Shown: in pieces, positions 43,409 through 52,187 of the stretch | Numbering within the stretch: the first letter of the stretch is position 1 | Layout: the number at the start of each line of letters is the position of its first letter | NCBI GenBank assembly: GCA_014896295.1 | Contig: JADBKR010000007.1 | Span: forward strand, 1-64,000 | From: Limnochordaceae bacterium | Lineage (GTDB): Bacteria; Bacillota; Limnochordia; Limnochordales; Geochordaceae | DNA length: 64,000 bases | Reading direction: 5' to 3' | Translations under genes and position numbers: made by a program | Notes under the pieces: model-generated | What the model was told of the DNA's origin: nothing | Seen by the model: only the letters and a program-made list of their open reading frames with translations | Database searches by the model: none

Positions 43409-44309
43409 GCGGCGGCGCCTGGAGCCTCGGCTTGCCATCAGGCGTCTTGTCCGAAGGCGGCGGGAGAGGCCCCATCACGGGCGCCGGCGTCCGGTCCGGC
43501 CCGCCCCGCACCACCGTTCGCTTGAGGAGCTGGATGCCCAACGCCGGGTCGACCCCCTTAGGGCACGCCTCGCTGCAGGCCCCGGCCAGGTGGCACTCGT
43601 ACACGCCGTGCACCGTGTCGAGGATGGGCAGCCGCTCGTCCCAGCCTCCATCCCGCGAATCCGCGGTATACCGGTAGGCCTGCGCCAGCGCCTGCGGGCC
43701 CAGGAAGTGCGGGTCGGTCGCCACGGTCGGGCAGGCCGCCACGCACAGGCTGCACTTGAGGCAGTAGGCGAACTGGAGGTACGCCTCCATCTCCTCGGGG
43801 GTCTGGCGGAACTCCCGGGTCGGAGCCTCCATCTCCGCCCTATCCTCCCGGATGAGGTACGGCTTGACCGCCCGGTGCTTCTCAAAGGTCGGCGTCAGGT
43901 CCGGCACCAGGTCTTTGATGACGTCGTGGTTGGGCAGGGGCGCCACCTCGATGGTGTCGCCGAGCTCCACCACCTGAGTCTGGCAGGCGAGACGGGGCTT
44001 GCCGTTGATGAACATCCCGCACGACCCGCAGACGCCCATGCGGCACGAGCTCCGGAAGGCCAGCGAACCATCCTGGTGCTCCTTGACGGAGAAGAGCGCA
44101 TCCAGCACCGTCATGCCCGGCACCGTGGGCACCTGATACGTCTGCCAGTGCAGCTCCGTATCGCGGTACGGGTCGAACCGGGCCACCCTCAGCGTGACGG
44201 AGCCGGCCGCCTTCGGGGTCCCTTTGCCCGCCGCGGGCGTAGACGGAGCCTCCTGCTCCACGGTGGCCGCGCGCTCCGGCGCAGCAGCGCTTCCCGATGC
44301 TCTGCTCAT
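43398..44309 (-). CDS. sdhB: Succinate dehydrogenase iron-sulfur subunit
   Basis: This 303-residue SdhB carries electrons from SdhA to quinone through three clusters. The 2Fe-2S ligands are in CRMGVCGSCGMFINGKPRLAC, and the 4Fe-4S and 3Fe-4S ligands in CLKCSLCVAACP and CHLAGACSEACPKGVDP. ATG 44309 follows GAGGG; an Ala/Pro-rich N-terminal extension of about 35 residues and a Pro-rich C-terminal tail make it longer than the usual 240-260 residues. It is the last gene of an operon in the order sdhA-sdhC-sdhD-sdhB. Confidence 0.95.
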   Translation of the reverse strand: MSRASGSAAAPERAATVEQEAPSTPAAGKGTPKAAGSVTLRVARFDPYRDTELHWQTYQVPTVPGMTVLDALFSVKEHQDGSLAFRSSCRMGVCGSCGMFINGKPRLACQTQVVELGDTIEVAPLPNHDVIKDLVPDLTPTFEKHRAVKPYLIREDRAEMEAPTREFRQTPEEMEAYLQFAYCLKCSLCVAACPTVATDPHFLGPQALAQAYRYTADSRDGGWDERLPILDTVHGVYECHLAGACSEACPKGVDPALGIQLLKRTVVRGGPDRTPAPVMGPLPPPSDKTPDGKPRLQAPPPTV

Positions 44310-44314
44310 CGCCC

Positions 44315-44716
44315 TCAAAACGCCCCTCCCATGCGGGCGGCCGCAACAGCCGTGTACACCCCGTAGACCAGGACGACCAGGCCGAAGAGGAGTACGACCG
44401 TGTCGATCACCCGGGCCGCTCGCGCCGAATGCCAGACCTCCTGCAGGATCCGCCGGGTCCCGTAGAGCCCGTGGTACAGTGCGAAGACCAGGAGCAAGAC
44501 GTACCAGACGGTCCAGATGGTGCTCTTGGCCCGCTGGGCGACCGAGGCGAAGCCGCGCACGTTCTCCCCCGCCCAGCCAAGGCTCGCCAGGATGCCCTCG
44601 TAGTGCATGAGCCCCATGTGGGCCGACAACAGCACGATGAGCACCGCTCCGGACAGCAAATGCAGGGCCCACAGCCGCGACTCTCGCAAACCGCTTCGCC
44701 CCCCACGTGCTAGCAC
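44315..44716 (-). CDS. sdhD: Succinate dehydrogenase membrane anchor, SdhD-like
   Basis: This 133-residue protein has three membrane helices: LWALHLLSGAVLIVLLSAHM, STIWTVWYVLLLVFALYHGL and VIDTVVLLFGLVVLVYGVYT. His residues in helices 1 and 2 can act as haem ligands with SdhC. GTG 44716 starts within the end of sdhC (stop TAG at 44718-44720), separated by only 1 base, indicating translational coupling. It is assigned by position between sdhC and sdhB and by topology; sequence conservation in this subunit is low. Confidence 0.88.
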   Translation of the reverse strand: MLARGGRSGLRESRLWALHLLSGAVLIVLLSAHMGLMHYEGILASLGWAGENVRGFASVAQRAKSTIWTVWYVLLLVFALYHGLYGTRRILQEVWHSARAARVIDTVVLLFGLVVLVYGVYTAVAAARMGGAF

Positions 44717-44717
44717 G

Positions 44718-45206
44718 CTAGCCCACCACGATTTCCCAGAGCCCCACGGCGATGAGCACGCCGGCCAGGATCATGAGGATCGAGGTCAGCGGCCGCTGCC
44801 GGTGGAGCGCCACAGGGTACGGATAGACCGGTGTCGCCGGCCGCCCGAGGCTGTACCCGAGATGGCCCAAGAGCAACCGGATGCCGTTGAGCGCGTGGAA
44901 AAGAAAGGCGGCCAGCACCAAAAACTCCCCGAACCGGAACACGGGGGTGGACAGCGCCGCCATGGTCCTTTCCCACACCTCGGGGCCCTTGAGCCGCTGG
45001 CCCGTTACCCAGACGTGGAGCGGGAGATAGAGCATCAGCCCCAGCCCCGCGATGCGGTGCAGCGTGTACAGGTAGCGTTCCAGGGGATAACGCCCGGCGT
45101 AGACCCAGCCCTTCACCCCCAGCCGGCGCGACAGGCGCCTGGGCGTGGGCCTTACGCTGGCGGTCGCTTCTTGCGCCAAAGCGAGTTCACCCTCTCCAAT
45201 CCCCAC
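44718..45206 (-). CDS. sdhC: Succinate dehydrogenase cytochrome b subunit
   Basis: This 162-residue SdhC has a soluble N-terminus and three membrane helices. YLYTLHRIAGLGLMLYLPLH carries the conserved His and small residues of the haem/quinone pocket, and FLFHALNGIRLLLGHLGYSL the second His pair. GTG 45206 is the farthest start; an internal TTG about 33 bases downstream, preceded by GGAGAGGG, would also serve. It lies 21 bases after sdhA and anchors SdhA/SdhB with SdhD. Confidence 0.92.
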   Translation of the reverse strand: MGIGEGELALAQEATASVRPTPRRLSRRLGVKGWVYAGRYPLERYLYTLHRIAGLGLMLYLPLHVWVTGQRLKGPEVWERTMAALSTPVFRFGEFLVLAAFLFHALNGIRLLLGHLGYSLGRPATPVYPYPVALHRQRPLTSILMILAGVLIAVGLWEIVVG

Positions 45207-45227
45207 GGCCGGGAGGGACGTTCCCGG

Positions 45228-46982
45228 TCAGTACTTGCGTTCGACCGGCTTCCAGGTGGTGATGGTCACCGGCAGGTATTCCAGGCGGGGCCCGTCGTCG
45301 CTGCGGTAGGCGAGCGTATGGGCCAGGAAGCGCTCGTCGTCCCGTTTCGGATAGTCCCGTCGGGCGTGCGCCCCCCTCGACTCCCGCCGCTCCAGGGCCC
45401 CCAGCACGATGACCTCCGCCAGGTCCAGCATGTTTTGGAGCTCCAGGGCCGAGACCAGGTCGGTGTTGTAGACCCAGCCCTTGTCGTCCAGCTTGATGGA
45501 GCCCATCCGGGCCTTCAGGGCGCGCACCTCGTCCAGCGCCTCCCGCAGGCTCTTCTCCTCCCGGAAGACGCCGACCTTCTCGTCCATGAGCCGGCGCAAC
45601 CGGCTCCGGATGTCGTACAGGTTTTCGGTGCCCCGCTGGCGCAGCAGCGCCTCCAGCCGACCCAGCTCCTCTTCGGCCTCCTTGACGGGGGCGTCGGGAA
45701 TGGTGCGCTGGTGCATGGCGTGCTCCGCCGCCTTGCTCCCCGTGATGGAGCCCCATACCAGGCACTCCGCCGTGGAGTTGGTGCCCAGCCGGTTGGCGCC
45801 GTGCAGCGACACGGCCGCGGCCTCCCCGGCGGCCCAGATCCCCTCCACCGGCGTCTTGCCGTCGATGTCCGTGTGGATACCGCCCATCGAGTAGTGGGCC
45901 GCCGGCCGCACGGGCAACGGCTTTTCGATGGGATCGATGCCGTTGAACTTGATGGCGACCTCACGGATGAGCGGCAGCCGCTCCAGGATCCGCTCCCGCC
46001 CCAGGTGCGTGAGGTCGAGCTCCACGTAGCCGAGCCCGCTCGGATGCTCGAACCCTCGCCCGTTCTCGATCTCCGTCATTTCAGCCCTGGCCACGATGTC
46101 GCGGGGGCCGAGCTCCATCATTTTGGGCGCGTAGTCCTCCATGAACCGGCGCCCTTCCCGATTGCGCAAGTAGCCCCCTTCGCCCCGGGCCGCCTCCGTG
46201 ATGAGGATGCCCGACGGCACCAGCCCCGTCGGGTGGAATTGCACGAACTCCATGTCCTTGAGCGGCATGCCGGCCCGGTAGGCCATCGCCATGCCGTCGC
46301 CCGTCACCGTGTACGAGTAGGTCGTGAACCCGTAGATGCGGCAAAACCCTCCGGTCGCGATGATGAGGGCCTTGGCCCGGAAGAGGGCGAACTCCCCGGT
46401 GGTGAGATCCCACGCGGTGAGGCCTGCGAAGGTACCGTCTTTCACCAAAATCCGCGTGGCCATCCACTCGTCGTAGCGCTTGAAGCCCCCGAAGCGCTGG
46501 ATGGTGTCGTAGAGCGTTTGCATCTCGAAAAAGCCGGTCTTGTCGGCGGCAAAGGTCGCCCGGGGGAAGCTGTGGCCTCCAAAGGGCCGCTGGTTGATCC
46601 GCCCGTCAGGTCGCCGGGACCAGGGAATGCCCCAGTGCTCGAGGCGCAGAATCTCCTTGGGCATCGCCTCGACGAAGCGAAAGACCACGTCCTGATCGGC
46701 CAGGAAGTCGCTCCCCTTGACGGTGTCCCAGGCGTGCAGCTCCAGGCTGTCCCCTTCGTCCGTCCGCAAGACGGCCGCGGTGCCCCCTTCGGCGCAAACC
46801 GAGTGGGCCCGCATGAGCTGGGTCTTGGAGACGATACCGAGGTCGATCCGCCCGCCCGAGACGTGGAGCACCTCGAGAGCCGCCCGCAAGCCGGCCAGGC
46901 CGCTTCCCAGGATCAAGACGTCGTGCGTGTACGTTTGCAAGCAGTAGCCCCCCAAACCAGGACGTTGGCGCAGGCAGCCCAC
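45228..46982 (-). CDS. sdhA: Succinate dehydrogenase flavoprotein subunit
   Basis: SdhA oxidises succinate to fumarate in the TCA cycle. The FAD site is ILGSGLAGLRAALEV, with the flavin-linking His in RAHSVCAEGGTAAV; substrate residues occur in QFHPTGLVPSGILITEAARG, and the capping Arg/His region in RPAAHYSMGGIHTDIDG. The C-terminal domain ends ITTWKPVERKY. The frame opens at GTG 46982, but homologues start at the residues corresponding to TTG 46940 (LQTYTHDVLILG), which follows GGGGGG at good spacing; that start, giving 570 residues, is likelier. First gene of the sdh operon. Confidence 0.95.
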   Translation of the reverse strand: MGCLRQRPGLGGYCLQTYTHDVLILGSGLAGLRAALEVLHVSGGRIDLGIVSKTQLMRAHSVCAEGGTAAVLRTDEGDSLELHAWDTVKGSDFLADQDVVFRFVEAMPKEILRLEHWGIPWSRRPDGRINQRPFGGHSFPRATFAADKTGFFEMQTLYDTIQRFGGFKRYDEWMATRILVKDGTFAGLTAWDLTTGEFALFRAKALIIATGGFCRIYGFTTYSYTVTGDGMAMAYRAGMPLKDMEFVQFHPTGLVPSGILITEAARGEGGYLRNREGRRFMEDYAPKMMELGPRDIVARAEMTEIENGRGFEHPSGLGYVELDLTHLGRERILERLPLIREVAIKFNGIDPIEKPLPVRPAAHYSMGGIHTDIDGKTPVEGIWAAGEAAAVSLHGANRLGTNSTAECLVWGSITGSKAAEHAMHQRTIPDAPVKEAEEELGRLEALLRQRGTENLYDIRSRLRRLMDEKVGVFREEKSLREALDEVRALKARMGSIKLDDKGWVYNTDLVSALELQNMLDLAEVIVLGALERRESRGAHARRDYPKRDDERFLAHTLAYRSDDGPRLEYLPVTITTWKPVERKY

Positions 46983-47082
46983 CTCAGCCCACGATAATAC
47001 GTGCCAGCTTTGGTTGCAAAGGTACGGACGTCCCTGTGTCGCTACGACCTGTACCTTGCTTTCCCTTTTCCTACCCTCTTTC

Positions 47083-47232
47083 CTACCCTCGGGGCACCAG
47101 GGGGATCACGTAGCGGGCCAGGAAGTACAGGATGGCGACCACGATGATGACGATACCGGCCCACTTGATGGCCGCCTGCCCGACGGCCGCCCCGTCCCCC
47201 GGCGGTTGGCGTACCCCGCGCTCGTCGTCCAT
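47083..47232 (-). CDS. 49-residue single-helix membrane protein
   Basis: This short frame encodes MDDERGVRQPPGDGAAVGQA, then AIKWAGIVIIVVAILYFLAR and a final YVIPLVPRG. A charged cytosolic head precedes one membrane helix. ATG 47232 is preceded by AGAGGAGTGA. The orderly topology and ribosome site argue for a real gene despite its size. It lies 100 bases upstream of sdhA on the same strand and could be co-transcribed with sdh. The function is unknown. Confidence 0.7.
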   Translation of the reverse strand: MDDERGVRQPPGDGAAVGQAAIKWAGIVIIVVAILYFLARYVIPLVPRG

Positions 47233-47381
47233 CGTTTTCGTGACTCACTCCTCTGCTGGCGGCGTAAGCACCCCCCCTGCCCCTCGCCGGTTTAGTCTGG
47301 CTCGCCGGGGCCCCTTTCCAAACCCGCTGCCCGCCACGCGGTTGACGGCCCGCCGCCCCTCGCTTACCATGGGAGCGGCAG

Positions 47382-47458
47382 CGGGGCGTGGCGCAGCTTG
47401 GCAGCGCGACTGCTTTGGGAGCAGTAGGTCCCGGGTTCGAGTCCCGGCGCCCCGACCA
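47382..47458 (+). tRNA. tRNA-Pro (TGG)
   Basis: A 77-base gene with CCA encoded: acceptor CGGGGCG/CGCCCCG, D arm GCGC...GCGC, anticodon stem ACTGC/GCAGT with loop TTTGGGA (anticodon TGG), T arm CCGGG-TTCGAGT-CCCGG, then A and CCA at 47456-47458. It stands alone between the small membrane protein gene and the xylulokinase gene. Confidence 0.96.
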
Positions 47459-47533
47459 CCGGCCAGGCGTTCCCCGGGTTTCCTGCCCTTGCCAGACCCC
47501 TTTTCGACGTCGCGCCCCAGGCTCCCCTACAGT

Positions 47534-49027
47534 TTAGCGTCGCATCCGGCCCAGATGGGCGTACACCTGCTCGAGTGCCCGGTAAGCCTCTCGATAGACC
47601 TCGTAGACCTGCTGATAATGCGAGACGGCACCCGCCTCCGGCGACACGGGACTTCCCGTGGCCACGCAGGCCCGCTGCGCCTCCTCGACCGAGGCAAAGA
47701 GCCCCACGCCGGCCCCTGCCAAGAGCGCGGCTCCCAGGGCCGACGAATCGGCGAAGGCGAGCGGCACCACCCGCCGCCCCAGGACATCGGCCAGGATCTG
47801 CAGCCACAAGCGGCTTCGCGCTCCGCCGCCCCCGGCCCGGATCTCCACGACCCCGGCCGTTGCCAAAGCCGCCGTCTCCAGGCTCTCCCGCAGGCCCAGA
47901 GCCACGCCTTCCAGCACCGCCCGGGCCACCGCGGCCCGGCCATGCTCCATGCCCATTCCGACCAGGGCGGCGCGGGCTACGGCGTCGAAGTGGGGCGTGC
48001 CCGTGCCGGCCAGATACGGCAGGAAGAGAAGGCCTCGGGCGCCGGGCGGCTCGGCAGCGGCCAGCTGGTCGAGCTCGCCGTACGAGCGCCCGTCGAGCAG
48101 TTGCTTGAGCCAGCGCAGGCTCAGGCCGGCCGACAGCAGCGCTCCCATCGCCAGGTAGCGCCCCGGCAGCACGTGCGCGAAATAGTAGGCCCGCCCCAGG
48201 GCCCGGGGCTCGGGGCGCTCCACGTCCAGCAGCACCTGCCCCGCCGTGCCGAGCAGCACCGCCGCCGTGGCCGGCCCCGCCAGCCCGGCCCCGAGCGCGC
48301 CCATGGGCATGTCTGCTCCTCCGGTGATGACCGGTGTCCCGGGCCGCAGCCCTAACGCCTCGGCCGCCTCGTGGGTGAGCGCGCCCGCCACCTCGCCGGA
48401 CCCGCGCACCGGCGGAAACCGGCCGGGATCCAGCCCCAGGGCCTGGATGACGTCCTCCATCCACCGCCCCTGGTGCAGGTCGAACAGGAGCGTGCCCGAG
48501 GCGTCGCTCGGGTCCGTCGCCGCCTCCCCGGTCATCCGCAGCCGCACGGCGTCCTTGGGCAGCAGCACCCGCCGCACCCGCCGCCACGTCTCGGGTTCGT
48601 GCCGCGCCAGCCACAGGAGCTTGGGCGCGCTGAACGACGCCATGATCGGGTTGGAGGCCCGGCGCTCGATCTCGGGGAAGCGGCGCCGGAGCTCCGCGGT
48701 CTCCTCCACCGCCCGGGAGTCGGCCCAGAGGACCGCCGGGCGGACGGGCTGTCCATGGCCGTCGAGCAGGACGATGCCGTGCATCTGCCCCGACAGGCCC
48801 ACCACCGCCACGTCCGATGGCCCCAGGCCGCTTTCGGCCAGCGCCCGCCGTACGGCCCGGCAGGCCGCATCCCACCATACCTGGGGCCACTGCTCCGCCC
48901 AGCCTGTCGCGGGCGTGTCGATGGCGTACTCCTCGGCGGCGCGTCCCCGCACGGCGCCGCCCGCCTCCACCAGCACCACCTTGACGCCCTGCGTGCCGGC
49001 ATCGACGCCCAGCGCGACCGCCGCCAC
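47534..49027 (-). CDS. xylB: Xylulokinase-like FGGY kinase
   Basis: This 497-residue FGGY kinase closely follows the xylulokinase pattern: VALGVDAGTQGVKVVLVEAG, GWAEQWPQVWWDA, VVGLSGQMHGIVLLDGHGQP, LWADSRAVEE, ASFSAPKLLWLARHEPE (xylulokinase-type), PVITGGADMPMGALGAG and FLPYLAGTGTPHFD. It should phosphorylate D-xylulose or a close pentulose with ATP. GTG 49027 is 2 bases after the permease stop, so expression is coupled to the transporter genes. It is the last gene of the GntR-controlled operon. A second FGGY kinase is encoded at 22847. Confidence 0.92.
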   Translation of the reverse strand: MAAVALGVDAGTQGVKVVLVEAGGAVRGRAAEEYAIDTPATGWAEQWPQVWWDAACRAVRRALAESGLGPSDVAVVGLSGQMHGIVLLDGHGQPVRPAVLWADSRAVEETAELRRRFPEIERRASNPIMASFSAPKLLWLARHEPETWRRVRRVLLPKDAVRLRMTGEAATDPSDASGTLLFDLHQGRWMEDVIQALGLDPGRFPPVRGSGEVAGALTHEAAEALGLRPGTPVITGGADMPMGALGAGLAGPATAAVLLGTAGQVLLDVERPEPRALGRAYYFAHVLPGRYLAMGALLSAGLSLRWLKQLLDGRSYGELDQLAAAEPPGARGLLFLPYLAGTGTPHFDAVARAALVGMGMEHGRAAVARAVLEGVALGLRESLETAALATAGVVEIRAGGGGARSRLWLQILADVLGRRVVPLAFADSSALGAALLAGAGVGLFASVEEAQRACVATGSPVSPEAGAVSHYQQVYEVYREAYRALEQVYAHLGRMRR

Positions 49028-49029
49028 CG

Positions 49030-49868
49030 CTACTTGATCGCCCCTTCCATGAGCCCCTCGACGAAGGCCCGGCCGACCGCGGCGAACAGCACCAACACCG
49101 GTAACGTCATGACCACCGCCCCGGCCGACAGCATTCCCCAATCCACCTGGTACTGCCCGATGATCCCGGCCAGCCCCACCGGCAGGGTGTAGCGTACGTT
49201 GTCCACGATCAACACCGAGGCGAACATGTACTCCGTCCACGAGCTCAAGAACGCGTAGATGGCCACTGCTCCGATGCCGGGCCGCGCCACGGGCAGCACG
49301 ATGCGCACCAGGCTCTCGAGCCGCCCCGCCCCCTCGATGGCCGCCGCCTCTTCGAGCTCGCCGGGCACCCGGGAGAAGAAGGCCTGCAACAGCCACGTCG
49401 CGAACGGCGAGGCAAAGGTTACGTTGACCATGACGAGGCTGAACAGGGTGTCCAACAGGCGCAATGTCGCCAGCAGCCGGTACAGGGGCACGAGGAGCAG
49501 GATCCCGGGGAAGATGTACGTGAGCAGCACCAGGCGGCGAACGGACTCCCGCCCGGGAAACCGCAGGCTGTGGAGGGCGTATGCGGCTGGGACGCTGATG
49601 GCGAGCGTGATGGCCATGGTGAGGATGGCCACATAGAGGCTGTTGAAGAGGTACCGGGGATAGTCGGTGTAACCGAAGAGCGTTTGGTAGTGCTGGAGCG
49701 TAAACGACCGGGGGAACAGGGTCGGCGGTACCCGGATGATCTCCGGCGGACCTTGACCGACGAGATGAAGACCCAGTAAAAGGGCGCCACGATCCCGACC
49801 ATGAGCAACACGGGCAAGACGTAAGCGCTCCACCGGCTTGCCCGCCGTTCGCTCCGATTGTCCGCCAC
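49030..49868 (-). pseudogene. Sugar ABC permease, MalG type, frameshifted
   Basis: A CUT1 permease split over two frames. From ATG 49868 the protein reads SAYVLPVLLMVGIVAPFYWV and FISSVKV, then near 49750 the family sequence continues in another frame as PEIIRVPPTLFPRSFTLQHY through the EAA loop ELEEAAAIEGAGRLESLVRI to EGLMEGAIK. Total length is 3n+2, consistent with one missing base. Everything else is intact and it occupies its proper operon place, so a sequencing error or very recent mutation is likely; functional status is uncertain. Confidence 0.88.
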
Positions 49869-49890
49869 CCTGCTCTCTCCCCCCGCCGCC

Positions 49891-50871
49891 TCACTCGTAG
49901 CTCGACGGGACGAAGCGCAAGTAGGCCATCCCGAAGGCCAGCAGCAGCAGCGCCATCAATACGGAGGCGGCCGCCGCCTCCCCGAAGGAAAACCGGGTGA
50001 AGGCCGCCTGGTAAATGTAAATGGGCAGCGTCGTGGTGCCGTCCGAGGGGCCTCCTTTGGTGAACAACCAGATGACGTCGAAGACGTTGAGCGACCAGAG
50101 GGTCCCGACCAACCCTACGACGAACAGCACCGGCTGCAGCATCGGAAGCACGACCCGCACGAGCGCCTGGGCGCGGTTGGCCCCGTCCACGGAGGCGGCC
50201 TCGATGACCTCCCTGGGGATGGTCTGCAGGCCCGCCAGGATCACGACGGCCAGGAACGGGAACCAGCGCCACGCGTTGATGGCCATGGTGGTGGCCATGG
50301 CGGCCCAGGGAGCACCGAAGAAACTCACGGGCTCGCGGACGAGGTGGAGCCCCTGGAGCACGTAGTTGACCACGCCCACCGAGCCGGCCAGCATCCATCG
50401 CCAGATGATCACGACCACGACGGTTGGTACGATCCACGACAGGATGGACCACGTGCGGAAAAAGGCGATGCCCGGAATGCGCCGGTGCAGCACCAGTGCT
50501 GTGGCCAGGGCGGCCACTGTCTGGAGCAAAGCGTTGCCGATCGCCCATACCCCGCTACGGCCAACCGCGGCCCAGAAGGAGGGCGAGGCAAGCGTGCGTG
50601 CGTAGTTGCGAAGGCCCACCCACTCCCCTCCGGTCCCCGCGATGCCCACGTCGAGCAAGCTCGTGACAGCGGCATCCACCAGCGGGTAGACGATGGTCAG
50701 GCCGATCCACGCGAGCAACGGCGCAAGCAACAGATACGCCAGCGCCGCCTCCGCCCGTCGCCTGCTTCCCACGGATCGGCGCGGTAGCGGCGCCAGCGCG
50801 GGGACGGCCACCCCGGCGGGCGCCTGCCCGGCTCCGGAATCAAGCCGTCCCCGCGTACCCTTACCCCTCAC
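49891..50871 (-). CDS. Sugar ABC permease, MalF type
   Basis: This 326-residue permease is the partner of the MalG-type protein. GTG 50871 overlaps the binding-protein TGA (GTGA), so the two are coupled. After a Pro/Arg-rich N-terminus of about 45 residues, helix 1 contains LAYLLLAPLLAWIGLTIVYP. The EAA loop reads REVIEAASVDGANRAQALVR followed by LPMLQP, and FDVIWLFTKGGPSDGTTTLP is the family's periplasmic motif. It is complete to SSYE. Confidence 0.93.
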   Translation of the reverse strand: MRGKGTRGRLDSGAGQAPAGVAVPALAPLPRRSVGSRRRAEAALAYLLLAPLLAWIGLTIVYPLVDAAVTSLLDVGIAGTGGEWVGLRNYARTLASPSFWAAVGRSGVWAIGNALLQTVAALATALVLHRRIPGIAFFRTWSILSWIVPTVVVVIIWRWMLAGSVGVVNYVLQGLHLVREPVSFFGAPWAAMATTMAINAWRWFPFLAVVILAGLQTIPREVIEAASVDGANRAQALVRVVLPMLQPVLFVVGLVGTLWSLNVFDVIWLFTKGGPSDGTTTLPIYIYQAAFTRFSFGEAAAASVLMALLLLAFGMAYLRFVPSSYE

Positions 50872-52187
50872 CGGGCCAGCGACTCCATCTGTTGCTGGCC
50901 CCAGCGGACGGCCTCCTGCGGTGACCATCGGTCCACGATCATCTTCTGGACGGTCTGAGCCAGCACGTTTTGTGCGGAGATCGGCCCGATGGCCGGGAAG
51001 ACCCGTCCCTTGGTGAAGCCGAAGAGCGCTCCGTAGCGGCTTTGCTCCACCATCGCCTGCACCTGCGGCCGGTACTTCACGACCAGCGGATCCTGCCAGA
51101 AGCTCGTGGCCTGGCTCCCATCCTCCGTCACCGGCAAGAACAGCCCGGGCTCCATGTTGAGGAACCGCCCGTACACCTCCGGCTGCAGCAGGAAGCGGAT
51201 GAACGCCGCCGCGGCCTCCTGCTTGGCCCGGTCCCGGGTCAGCACCATGACGCCGTTGGAGTAGAAGATGCTACCCCGTTGCCCGTCCGCCGGCCACGGG
51301 ATGGGAAGCACCCCCAGGTCGGACGGCGCCCGGCCTGACTGTTTGTCGAACGTAAGGATCGTGGTGAACTGGAACACCATGGCCGCCTGGGCGCTCGCGA
51401 AGGCCGCCTCGGCCTCGCCCCAGGTCCAGCCCGTGCCGTCCTTTGGGGAGTACTGCCACAGGTCCCGGTACAGGGTGAATGCCCGCACCGTGCGCGGGTT
51501 GTCGAAGATGAGCTTGCCCGACGGGTCGAAGATGTCCTCGGCTTTCGCCGTGATCATGAGGTCGTAGATGGTTTGGTCCGTATACAGGTGTTTGTTGGCC
51601 GGGAGCCCGATGCCGTAACGGCCCGCGGTGGTCAGCTTCTGGGCCGATGCCACGAGTTCATCCCAGGTGCGCGGCGGCGTCACTCCCGCCTTGTCCAGCA
51701 CGTCCTTGCGGTACCACAGGTTGTGGATCATGCCGTACAGCGGCACTGCCCACGTGTGGCGATCGTACTGGTACGGCTCGAGCGCGGAAGGCAAGAACCG
51801 GTGGGCCTTGTCGAGCTCGTCGACGAGGGAGTCCAGAGGCTGCACCACGCCGGTCGCCTTGACCACGGTGGTAAAGTCGGGAATCGTGAAAATGAGATCG
51901 GGCTGGTTACCTGCCCGGATGGCCGATAGGATCTTGGGGTAGACGTCGGCCCAGTTTTGCACCTCCTGGCGGATGCGGATTGTGGGATGCTCCTTGTTGA
52001 ACTGGTCCAGGAGCTCTTGGACCCGTTGCACCCGGTACGGCGGCTGCTCCTGGTGCCACAGCCGCAGCTCTACCACCTGCGCGCCGGCCACGGCCGGCAG
52101 CGCCGTTGCCACCACGAGGCCCACGACCATGCCCCAACGTACCGCGGCCTTGAACCCATGCGTTCGACGCAAAGCCACGCCCTTCAC
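50868..52187 (-). CDS. Sugar ABC solute-binding protein
   Basis: This 439-residue extracellular solute-binding protein of family 1 has a signal peptide (residues 1-36, cleaved near AGAQ), then VVELRLWHQEQPPYRVQRVQ and FNKEHPTIRIRQEVQNWADV, typical of CUT1 receptors. YDRHTWAVPLYGMIHNLWYR and RGSIFYSNGVMVLTRDR are characteristic of glycerol-phosphate/xylose-type members. There is no lipobox Cys. GTG 52187 overlaps the regulator TGA by 4 bases. With the downstream xylulokinase it probably imports a pentose or pentose-containing oligosaccharide. Confidence 0.92.
   Translation of the reverse strand: MKGVALRRTHGFKAAVRWGMVVGLVVATALPAVAGAQVVELRLWHQEQPPYRVQRVQELLDQFNKEHPTIRIRQEVQNWADVYPKILSAIRAGNQPDLIFTIPDFTTVVKATGVVQPLDSLVDELDKAHRFLPSALEPYQYDRHTWAVPLYGMIHNLWYRKDVLDKAGVTPPRTWDELVASAQKLTTAGRYGIGLPANKHLYTDQTIYDLMITAKAEDIFDPSGKLIFDNPRTVRAFTLYRDLWQYSPKDGTGWTWGEAEAAFASAQAAMVFQFTTILTFDKQSGRAPSDLGVLPIPWPADGQRGSIFYSNGVMVLTRDRAKQEAAAAFIRFLLQPEVYGRFLNMEPGLFLPVTEDGSQATSFWQDPLVVKYRPQVQAMVEQSRYGALFGFTKGRVFPAIGPISAQNVLAQTVQKMIVDRWSPQEAVRWGQQQMESLAR

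Noticed and set aside
47534-50548. A 1004-codon open frame through the kinase and permease genes
   Set aside because: Only the first 498 codons from GTG 49027 match a protein family; the rest is an antisense-free shadow of the two permease genes in another frame.
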